The notes under the pieces were generated by a model, which was not told the DNA's origin, ran no database searches, and worked only from the letters and a program-made list of their open reading frames with translations. This document shows positions 39,697 through 49,225 of a stretch of DNA of 64,000 bases, one piece after another. This DNA comes from Rhabditoides inermis (lineage: Eukaryota; Nematoda; Chromadorea; Rhabditida; Rhabditidae). The translations under genes and the position numbers were made by a program. The stretch lies in the NCBI GenBank assembly GCA_963966185.1, contig CAWZYM010000006.1:298501-362500 (forward strand), read 5' to 3'. Position 1 is the first letter of the stretch. The number at the start of each line of letters is the position of its first letter.

Positions 39697-40863
39697 TCAG
39701 TTTCCGTGCTCAATGGGAATCATGCGGCTGTTGGAGGCAGGCAGGGCGAGCTTGGGAGCCTGGACGGTGAGCCTTCCCTCATCGGTCAGCGCCGTCTTCA
39801 CGGCGTCCATGTTGACAGTCTCCGGTAGGGTGTAGCGGCAAGAGATCTGCCTGAAGTGGACACAGTTACAGTCCAGGAAATATTTAGTTCCGCCACCACT
39901 CCGTGCGTCCATCCCGCATTTGAAAATTCCGCGCGCGCGAAACTTCGAATTTGAATCTGATCGCGTGATCTCGCATGTCTATCGATTTCCGCCACCTCGC
40001 ACTCTGTTGACTCTTGCGCTCTCTAATGCCGGCAACTGATTTGCCCACCCACTGTATGAACATGTTATGTTGCGTACACGTCTTGACTCACCTCTGCACG
40101 ACTCCGTACGCGTCCCTCTCCTCGTGCTGTCCCTCGATCCGCAACTCCCTGCCCTCCACGCGCACGTTTAGCTCGTTCGCACGGAAGTGCGACACGTCCA
40201 CGGTCACGGAGAACTTGGTGTCATCGTCCTACATCATCGACTCCGACTGGTGATTACTAACACAAAGGTGACTCACATTTACTAGGGCGTTTCCGACGGC
40301 TAGGCGGTGCTGGTGCCAGTAGGGCGGAATCATGACAGACTTGGCCTCCTGGTCCGCAGCCAAGAGGAGATGATCGGCATCCTTGTTCTTCTCCATCCCG
40401 TTTTGGTCAGCCAGGAGTGCTTCCTCGCTAGCCTCATTCGCGTGAGTCGTATCAGGAGACTGGAAGTTATAAAATACTCATATAACGCATTTTGCATAAT
40501 CAATCGACTCACTCCCATAGAAGAATGGGTGTCCTCGTCGTCTTTGTACTCGTGGACCTCATCTTTCTCGTCGATCTCCTCTCCGTCGTCAATCTCCATT
40601 CCTTCGTCAATATCCTCTTCGTGGCTCAAATACATGTCATCCTCGTTCGCACCATCGTCCTCATCATAGACGTCGTTGTCGTCCTCGAGTTCCAGCCTCG
40701 GGAAAGGCTCGCGCTGGTCAAGCGCACATCGCAGCATCCCTTTGTACTTCTCTATGGCGTTCTGAAACACACAAATATCTAAATATAATGGAAACGCAAT
40801 GTCTGTTTGTCTATAAGTGACACTGCTTGGCGGCACTCTATATATCTCAGCCGGCGCCAGCAT
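39697..40863 (-). CDS. Small heat-shock protein (alpha-crystallin/HSP20) with acidic N-terminal arm
   Basis: ATP-independent holdase chaperone. Exons on the minus strand: 40863-40513, 40459-40277, 40228-40092 and 39850-39697, all in phase, 274 residues. The alpha-crystallin domain covers the last ~100 residues: DDDTKFSVTVDVSHFRANE, LNVRVEGRELRIEGQHEE, then RYTLPETVNMDAVKTALTDEG and LTVQAPKLALP. The start at 40861-40863 is the first in-frame ATG with the longest open first exon. A shorter first exon with an intron ending gtgtttcag at 40762 is an alternative. The N-terminal half is very acidic (residues ~50-115 rich in D/E), unlike the usual aromatic-rich sHSP arm. Intron 39851-40091 holds a copy of the TA-flanked MITE. 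Upstream are two tandem ccccgccca boxes (40911-40927), but I see no convincing heat-shock element. Confidence 0.85.
39867..40056. mobile_element. TA-flanked ~190-bp MITE, copy 3
   Basis: TACAGTCCAGGAAATAT at the left and CACCCACTGTA at the right, with the same core as 24568-24755. It fills most of the last intron of the small heat-shock gene. Confidence 0.7.
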
Positions 40864-41589
40864 GCGATACGCGCCGGGCTTGCACTATTTAGATTTAGGC
40901 CCCGCCCACTAGAGGCCCCGCCCACGAGAAAGCAACTCAAACTGGTTACAGTCAGAATCAGCGAGTTAGTTCTTGGCTATTCGCCCCGTAGCCGCCGCAC
41001 GCGGATGGTGAGCACGCAACGCAGCCTGGCTCTCTCGTTTCTAGTACTCTCTCCGCGTCTCTCTGACCGCGGGAAGAGAGAGAGAGAGAGAGAAAAGTGG
41101 ACGGCGCACTTTCTGGTTGCGATTTTAAAGTACGTGTAAACAGAGATTTACGGAAAAATCATAGTTTATCCTAATAGATAGATAAATTCACGATAAGTTT
41201 AACGGTACACAAATTTTACTTTGAAAAAAATTCACTCAAACGCCCTCAGGGCTTCAAAGTCGCTTGGCACAGGTCCAGGAGACTATGGCACAGTGCCAGG
41301 AGACTATACTCTGACAGTCTGACCTCACGCTGCGTATCGCTATCAGCTGTTCCGCTGTCAAATCAAATGTTCGTTCGTTTTCCCTTATTTTGTTGTATTT
41401 TGTTGTGTTTATTTATGATGTATAATATTGTGTGTTGTTTGTCATGATCATGCTATCGAAAAAACGTCGTTTTGCCCTAAGTTCATCGGTGCGCAACGAT
41501 GAAGCCGCGACGAAATTGTGTTTTTTTCTTGTTTATTACGCTATCGTTCTTTTTGAATACATTATTTGTTTTGATGTGTTTTTTTCCAG
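40864..41589. other. Upstream region of the small heat-shock gene
   Basis: No supportable coding exon. Contains the paired ccccgccca boxes near 40911-40927, a GA run at 41075-41093, and a direct repeat of a ~20-base sequence (ggcacag..ccaggagacta) at 41264-41309. This is the likely promoter of the minus-strand heat-shock gene. Confidence 0.4.
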
Positions 41590-42290
41590 GAGCTTCACAT
41601 GGACAAACTTTACCTATTCGTCATCAAGAATCATTGTCACATTGTGAACAGGTACGTAAGCGTTGAATTATCTTCTATGAGCTGATGTTGTTGAAACACC
41701 AGCGTTGTTGTATTTTGACAATGTGCTTTATTTATGACGTACTGCGTATTTACTGGTATATGTAATCAAAATGAATTGCAGTTGTGACTCGCCGGCGTCA
41801 ATGAAACACACGGAAGGTGCGCGGGGCTGCGTCGGCCGGCAGACCGAGCCGAGCGGTTCGGCCAACTCGTCCTCCGCATGAAGAGCAACGTGAGTTTTGT
41901 TTTTAACATAATATACTTTGTTTGTTATGTTTTTGTATGGCTGGATACATGTTGTTATGCATATTGCACAACCTCCGTTTTGTGATTTAGATAAGCGCCG
42001 TGCCTGGTGCAGGGCATCGACTGCGAGTTCGTCCTCGTCGCGCCCCAGGAGCAGCGTCAAGCGTAAGAAGGTATGATACTGATGTTCTGTTGTCGTAGTT
42101 GCCGCTTGCCCAGGTATGATAACTTGTTTTCTAACTGCTCTTTTTATGCAGTACATACGTTTTCAGCTTCTCGGAGCTGCTCCCTGAGTGGCAGCTGTGC
42201 CACGCCTGAGGCTGGAAGTGCCCGTACCTGTTCCCGATCCACCCAGAAAGCTTCGCCAACACAAAAAAACTCCCCGTAATATTGTACTGA
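41590..42290 (+). pseudogene. Exon-like blocks of an unrecognised, probably broken gene
   Basis: Four G/C-rich blocks flanked by good splice signals on the plus strand: 41590-41651, 41782-41888, 41991-42070 and 42152-42290. No single frame runs through them. Reading 41782-41888 in phase gives ERFGQLVLRMKSN after an early TGA, and 42152 on gives TYVFSFSELLPEWQLCHA, a TGA, then GWKCPYLFPIHPESFANTKK. These look like protein segments separated by nonsense codons. Other frames give low-complexity Ser/Arg peptides. I do not recognise the family. A decayed gene or mis-phased exons are both possible. Confidence 0.3.
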
Positions 42291-43126
42291 TAAAACATTT
42301 AATTACATGATGTGTCATTCTTCTTACGATAAACATTTCAATTGTCATGTTTGTGTTGAATTATTTGTTTTTGTTGGTTTCGTTCTTTGAGTTAAAAAGA
42401 CTCGCTCCACAAACGCAATATCGATCGTTTGGTATGGGTCAGAGTGTAGACAGCGAGAGTGAATGCAAGATCGGTTCGCAATAGAGCTCATGAATCTGTG
42501 TTTAGTCGGACTTTAAGTGTGTAGAACAAAACATACCCACCACATAGGCGCTGGCACATATCTGCAGATCGATGAGTTTCTCGTTCATGAGCGTCGCGAT
42601 GAGCTCGAAATACATAGCCATTTCGAAGCCACGACCGAGAGTCTTGAAAATCGCGCGAACGACTTCGATCCCGTGGCGCTTGGATCCGAACAACTTGTAG
42701 CTGTAGCGGCTGGAACACATCGATCAGTTGCATCAATGCCTCTACTCTGTTCACCCCCCCCCCCCCTACTCACTTCCAGTCGGAAAGATACATTCGCAAG
42801 ATGAACTTCCGGAGAGTCTGATTGTTTGTGAATTTGCAATCTGGCAAAAGCTGAAAATGGTTGAAACTCCATGATAAATAAAAAGTTATGAGCTACATAC
42901 AAGTACGACCCACCCTCGACAGCCCATAGTAGATGTCATTGTTCATCTTGACCGTCCACGCGTGGCGCGCATCGGCGGACAGCAGAGAGTAGTTTTCCTT
43001 CGTTTTCCTGATGTAATCAAATACACATTACACGGTGTCGATTTCGCCAAATGACCCCGGCTGTCAATAGCAGAAAGTATCCTCCAGGCGGCGACTATAT
43101 GGGATATATGGTATCTCACCAACGGT

Positions 43127-46100
43127 GTAGTCATGCCGTTCCGTCCAACCATCTCGGTCCGTCCAACCTGTTTTTAACCCTCTCCCCAAGAAAATATCTC
43201 GTTCCGTCCAACCGTCTCGTTTCGTCCAACCATCTCGTTCCGTCCAATTCAATATATTTTCCACACATAGAAAAATATCGTTCCGTCCAACCTCGTTTAA
43301 AGAATTTAAAACAATTTGTTTGCTCCAGTGCCACTACAGTATACATAACTGTATGTTGTCTCAGTTAGTTTAATATGCCTATGACCCCCGCCCGCTATTA
43401 GCTGGCCACTAGTGCGCCACTACCTCGCGACTAAAATTTGCCCTCGCGAGATAGTGGCGCAGTAGTGGCGGGATAGTGGTCAGCTAATAGCGGAATCTGA
43501 TCGCCTCGAGCCGCGAATACCGGCGATTATTCGCGTTTCCTATTCGCCCCTTCTTTGCTACCGATTATCGCTAGTATAAAATGATATTTTACAAAGTTTT
43601 GAATAACATTTATCATTAATGCAAAGGTTTTTTATGCATTGGTGAAGGTCTTCTAGTAGTTTTCCGTCTTCTTGGTAGTAGGGTTGACCGCGCTCGCGTT
43701 GGCTTCGGCGATTCCACCTCGCTCATAGGACGTCCTGAAAGAAGACGGACGTTGCATGAACAGTGAAATTCGAACGTAACAAAATTGAATCATAATGCTC
43801 ATGCTCACCTTGCTTCTTGCTCACACGGTGAAAAAATATGGTCTTCACCGGCGAAAGTGAAGAAGTCGTCTGCGCCACCGCCCACTGCAGCTGCACCTTC
43901 TCCACGTCGTCGGCGCTGTACTCGAAGATGCTGGCGAGCCAGGGTGTTTGTCCAACAGAAACAGCTGCCGCAGAGTCGCGTCGTCCACGTCGTACTCGTT
44001 TTGCGCGAGCCCTCGTGCAACTGCTGCTCCAGCTGCAAAGGAGAGGTGAGAGAGGGAGGGAGAGAAGGGGGAGAGAGACGTACCTTCTCGACACAGCGCC
44101 TGGCGCGAGCCGTCTCCTGCCGGCGTTTTCTGCCGCGTCTTCTGCACACTCTTCTCCTCCTCGGCCCTCGCCAGATCCGCCCGCACTCCCTCCTCTGCCT
44201 CCTCCTGCGCGTCTGTGAGTGCCTGCATCTGGAGCATCCTCTGCCCGGTTGTGGCAACGTCTCTCTCCTGGTCTACCGCCAGCTCACTCACTACCTCCTG
44301 TAGGGTGCGGCCGCCCCATCTACCGCCGTCTTCCTCTCAGTCTCGTAGCTCGTGCCACTTCGACGCAGCCGCCTCCGAAGACTCCAGCTGGACACGCAAC
44401 TTGGACAGCTCCGCCTCAACGCACACCATTGATAAAACTTAACACATCATGATAATCAAATCACTGACCTCGTACTGCTGGTTGCTGACGGCGACAGTGT
44501 CGGCGACGGCGGTGGTGCTCTGCTCGAGGAGGCCTATCTGCTCTCGCACTCCCGTCTCCCGTCTCTCCGCCTCCACAGCCTTGCGGGTGCTCGCTTCCTC
44601 CACCAACAGAAGGTGCTCCCAAAAACGGCGCAGCTCCGCCGACTGCTTCTCCGCAGCCGCAGATGATGAGCTGAAGAATTCAAATGTCCACACACCACAC
44701 ACCTCCTTCTCAGTCATATCAGCCAGGTCGCGCAGATGTCAGTTTTGCCATCGTCGTTTTCAGCCGATGCCAGAATCCCACGCTTACCTCGTGTATCTCG
44801 GTCAGTAGATGTCTCAGCTGCTCCCTCTCCCTCTCCGACTCCCAGCCAGCCTTCTCCTCCCTTACCTTATTCTCGTATGTCAGCTGCTGTCTGACGGTGG
44901 GCGGTGGCCAGCGACTCGACCATGTGCTGGTGCAGGTGCTGCAGAGAGTTCGTCTGCACGATCATCTTGTCAATGCAGTTCTGACGCACCAAAAACCACA
45001 CTCATATAAGCCATGCCTAATCAGACCTTGCCCTCCTAGATCTCCTTCTTCACATCTTCTTTGTCCTGTCGCAGTCGATCGTACTCCTCGGTCAGCTCAT
45101 TGTTCGACTTGAGAGCCTCGCGAAGCTGGTCGATCGGAGAGGGCACGGAAGACACCTCGTCGCCTTTCTAAACGACACCGCCGTCTTTCAGTCCCTCTCT
45201 CTCCCTCACCTCCTCCTTGACATGCATCTCGTGGAGGCTCTTCTCCGCGTCAATCAGTTTCTCCTCCACACTCTTCATCACTTTCAGGCAGGTCAGAGTC
45301 AGGCGGTGCTCGTCGATCAACTAAACTTTTCAAATGAAATAGCATGAAATTCATGAACAACGAGATGCCATCTTGATCTCGATGCTCGATGATCGCATAC
45401 AATATCATAATCATACCTGCCTTCTCGAGGCGTGCCAGCAGCTCCGCCTTCTCCTCCTCCCAGTCTCCATTGGCCGCCTGAAGTGGATGCCGTACCTGAA
45501 CTGTCGTCTCGTGCCTCCACTCGTTCCTCCTCCGATCCAGACAAACCAGAAGCACGCAGCCGCGACAACAGCTCAGAGTGCTGGGAACGTATCGATCAAA
45601 CGTGAACTATATGAATAGTAGGTAAAATCACTTCATAATGCACACCATACCGTATCACTTTTCAACCACCTTTGCAATGAAAAAGTGTACCTTTTGTCGT
45701 GACAGATCCGATCCCCGGCGCGTTTCCTTGACGCGGACCTCTCCGTACTCTCCGTAGCTGATCCACGAGTAGGGATCGGTGCCGTCGGCCTGCTTGTTGA
45801 TGCCCCCCATCGGATCGTCGTTCAAACGAGTCTTCCCCCTCAAATAACGTATGCTATACACATCATTCACGAAATCGTGTCCACTTCCTTGGACAGTTAT
45901 GCAATGCATGAACCGGTGACTCGCCAACGACACACACACTCACCTCACACATTAGATACATTCAAAGAATACTACTGTCACAAACAAAATGATAAAAATA
46001 AAACAACGATACTTTACATATATAATGCAATAAAAATGAGAAAAACAAAACTTTAATTTTCGAAAACTTTTCGTAAAATGTTCAACAGTTGTGTAAACAC

Positions 46101-46606
46101 TACACAACACTATATTCCAGAAAATCCGCTAATAGCTCGCTATTAGCGACGTAGTGGCGGATTAGTGGCAGTGTAGAACTGTCACGCTTAGTGGCGCACT
46201 AGTGGCGAGATAGCCGCAAAACGGCCCTTAGTTGCCGGCTAATAGCGCCCCCGGGTCAGAGGCATACTTATCTTTTTATATTTTATTACCAAATGTTGCT
46301 TTAATAGTAAATTGATTATCAAACCGGCCAAATTACTATTAAACATATTAAACATCGTGTTAAGTGAGACAGATATGCATTATATGAAACATGTTATAAA
46401 ATCAAAACTTGGCTTTTTGACGGAACGAGATATTTGGTAGTTGGACGGAACGAGATATTTGGTAGTTGGACGGAACGAGATATTTGATAGTTGGACGGAA
46501 CGAGACACGCTTTATTTCTGAAGACACAAAATAATAAAATATTGCTAATTGGACGGAACGAGATAGTTGGACGGACCGAGATGGTTGGACGGAACGGCAT
46601 GACTAC
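43127..46606. mobile_element. 3.48-kb terminal-inverted-repeat transposon carrying a gene remnant
   Basis: Terminal inverted repeats start GTAGTCATGCCGTTCCGTCC at both ends and agree for about 41 bases. Flanks are a perfect 8-bp direct repeat, ccaacggt (43119-43126 and 46607-46614). Subterminal arrays of a ~24-base unit containing ttggacggaacgagat lie inside both ends (43138-43300 inverted, 46430-46590). Further in, a second inverted pair (43366-43400 against about 46230-46268) frames hairpins made of tagtggc and ctaatagc units. An 8-bp duplication fits hAT or P-type elements, but no transposase is present, so it is non-autonomous. The interior 43653-45838 is a broken coiled-coil gene. Confidence 0.85.
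43653..45838 (-). pseudogene. Decayed coiled-coil protein gene captured inside the transposon
   Basis: Minus strand. Exon-like blocks with splice signals run from about 45838 (NDDPMGGINKQADGTDPYSW) through LIDEHRLTLTCLKVMKSVEE, SPIDQLREALKSNNELTEEY, MIVQTNSLQHLHQHMVESL, REEKAGWESEREREQLRHLL, EKQSAELRRFWEHLLLVEEA and AELSKLRVQLESSEAAASKW to a last block ending KKTENY and TAG at 43653. Defects: an in-frame TAG in the block near 45040 (after DVKKEI), and single-base frame changes near 45490, 44890, 44340, 44130, 44010 and 43940. The deduced product is a ~600-residue heptad-rich coiled coil followed by a non-coiled C-terminus. I cannot name the parent family. Intact frames in the neighbouring large genes argue against sequencing error as the cause. 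Confidence 0.6.
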
Positions 46607-47047
46607 CCAACGGTAGTAGTTGCTCGTCTTCGGAGCTTCAAAAATCAGTTTAATAGTTGCAGTGCAGGATGCCGTGGTTGAAGGCGAATTTTTCGAGTAG
46701 AGGACGAGCTTTGGTAGATTCTTAACGAAACCATTGATAAACAATGAACTTCCTGACATTGTACCTGGTTGAATCGATGCAGCATATCCTTCAAGTCGTC
46801 AACAGAGTCCTCGCGAGCGGCGATGTCTTAAACGTTGGTGATATCCTTGAGAAGAGGCTCGAACGGGAAATGTACCTAAATTATAGACTATGGCTCTATA
46901 TAGACGGAGGAATCGCACCCCTACCTTTCCCGCGAAGCAGCTCTTGTCGTTCTTGTCGGTGAGCTTTCTCAGCTCTTCCCGAGTAAGACCATTCAGATCT
47001 TTCCGAAATTTTTGAAGATATTTTTCACGGTCGAGAAATTGCGCCAT

Positions 47048-48386
47048 TACCTGAATACTATGGATGATACACATTTAGAGTAAATATAACATATGGCAAA
47101 ATGCGAAACTATAACGGAACGATGTGAAAATAACTGTCACAAGGCAATAAAGGAAGATAGTACGAGTAGTCAATTTGAAAGTAAGTATATATTTTGAAAA
47201 TTCTAGAAACACTTCTAGAAAAAAACTATCGTGATTGGAGGTATTTCGTGGCGGGACCGATCTTCTGAATTTCAAATATGTAACCTCTAGCCCTCATCAC
47301 CTCACATTGAGGCTAGTGCACAGCTGGTTGGCATGCCTGGTCATACAAAGTAGCGGATTTCAATAGGCCTTCTCCAGCTTTTCCACTGACGATTCGGTAC
47401 GGTACGAAATTTCAAACTTTCAAAGTTTTCCTGGAGTACTGAGGTGCACTGACGCTGGTCGGAACACTCGAGCTGGAATAAGGCAGATACAATCGACGAC
47501 GGCAGTGGGCGAGACACTAGAGTAATTGAAGCTTCGCGAACATGGAAACGAAGCCAAACTACTCGGAACGAACAATGTGGCGGGAAGAGATGCCGCAGAC
47601 TATGGAATACTTTAGATGCGCTCAAACACCCGATAACCGAAAAAAAAAGTGCTAGAGATGAAGCGATTCCGCGACGGCACCGGCCACTAATTATTATAGA
47701 TGCGATCATCGTTATCGGATTCCGGACACTCGAGCTGGAATAAGGCCTCAAAGAGAAAAAATCCTCGAAGGCGATGAAACTTCTGGAGACGTCTCTTCGC
47801 GATCGATCGTTGAAGCCCGGATCTTCCGCCGCCGAGATCGAAACTTCCCCAGAAGCCGCAAGCAGGGGATGACAAGCACCACCAATAGCACGTACGCACC
47901 CACGGGACCATCGAAATCTGTGTTATTGGGACTCGCAGTAGGCGTTGCATTACTGTATTTTACCGTAACCTTGCTGTAATTTACATGATTGTAATGTGCT
48001 ATTTGATTCGAGATAAATATTCTGATTCTGATTCTGATCATCGTTAAACTCACAAATCGACAAACCATAAAAATGACTTTATCAGGCATCATTTGTACAC
48101 AACCGTGACCACAACGTGTAAAAATCTGTGAATGTCTTGTTATCTATCACACTCTCTGCTCTCACCTGGGAACTCTCGTATAGCAAATCGCGAGAAAAAA
48201 AACACTGAAACAAGTAAGTGAAACTGCGGCGAAAACAACTCTGGAACAGATATTATGCAGCGAGTTTGTGGGTGGGTGGGGGAGGATGGTTGTCTAGGTG
48301 CGAGTGAGATCGAGGAGCGGTGCGCCGGGCGACGACGCTATTATGGGATCGGAGGGGGCGGGGCGAGGAGGGGCGGGCACGCGCGA
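47048..48386. other. Spacer with a short direct repeat
   Basis: No supportable gene. The sequence ggacactcgagctggaataaggc appears twice (about 47466-47488 with one mismatch and 47725-47747). The 3' untranslated region of the inositol kinase would lie in the upper part; no clear AATAAA is seen on the minus strand. Confidence 0.4.
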
Positions 48387-49118
48387 TTACCGCGACTCCT
48401 CCTCCGAGCACGACGACAGGATCTGAAGAGATCAACTCTATATGAACCTGTAGTTGGCGGTTTTTGTCACGACCTGAGTCAGTTAATCTAGACAAAATAT
48501 TATATCAGCAATCAGTGATATGGTTCTATTCTTTCAATAAGCCGCGCGTTGTGGGGTAGATCAGTGGAGGAGAGTCAGCGCGCGGCAATAGCGCGTAAAA
48601 CAAGAGAAATAGATGGTTAGTGCGTTTCAAGCGAGGTAGATCGAAAACTATCGCTCTGGTGCAGGCTATAGTAGTGCTTACCTGGATGAGGTTGTCGATG
48701 CCGACCAGGTAGCCGTCCTCGTGGTTGCCCGGCTGCCACTCGGCGCGGTGACTCAACGCGCCCAGCTGATAACGCCAATCGATTAATCACTCAATTAATC
48801 ATTCGTTCATTTACTCACTCACTCTCTCACTCACTCACTCACTCACTCACTCACTCACTCACTCACTCACTCACTCACTCACTCACTCACTCACTCACTC
48901 ACTCACTCACGCACTCACTCACTCACTCACTCACTCACTCACTCACTCACTCACTCACTCACTCACTCACTCACTCACTCACTCACTCACTCACTTACTC
49001 ACTCGACCTCACCTTCTCTGGAATGGGCGTGGCCTTGGCGAAGTCGATCATCCACACACCGACCTTATGGTCGTCGTACATGATCAGCAGACTGCTGCCG
49101 ACTACCTGAAAGGGAGAA

Positions 49119-49167
<49 letters not shown>

Positions 49168-49174
49168 AGAGGGA

Positions 49175-49225
<51 letters not shown>

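Larger units (their letters stand above)
42541..47047 (-). pseudogene. Unrecognised six-exon gene, interrupted by a transposon and one nonsense codon
   Basis: Minus-strand exons 47047-46925 (starts MAQFLDREKYLQKFRKD), 46875-46765, 46720-46608, 43007-42914, 42818-42775 and 42709-42541. All junction phases agree across 4.5 kb, which strongly supports one gene. Later exons read WKTKENYSLLSADARHAW, YYGLSRTLRKFILRMYLSDW and RHGIEVVRAIFKTLGRGFEM. No signal peptide, membrane segment or known motif is recognised, and I assign no function. Exon 2 has an in-frame TAA at its 16th codon; because exons 1-2 and 2-3 join in phase 0, skipping exon 2 would restore the frame. Exon 3 ends at a donor (TTG/gtgaga) that has been split by a 3.48-kb element with an 8-bp target duplication. 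The 3' end after 42541 is unplaced; a two-codon last exon just below is possible. Functional status is uncertain, probably dead. Confidence 0.55.

Noticed and set aside
41728..42156. Minus-strand 142-codon frame over the broken plus-strand blocks
   Set aside because: Block edges carry plus-strand donors and acceptors (gtacgt, gtgagt, gtatga; ccag, gcag, ttag), not minus-strand ones.
48806..49004. CRISPR-like or regulatory array in the ACTC tract
   Set aside because: Simple tetranucleotide microsatellite without spacers, in an animal intron.
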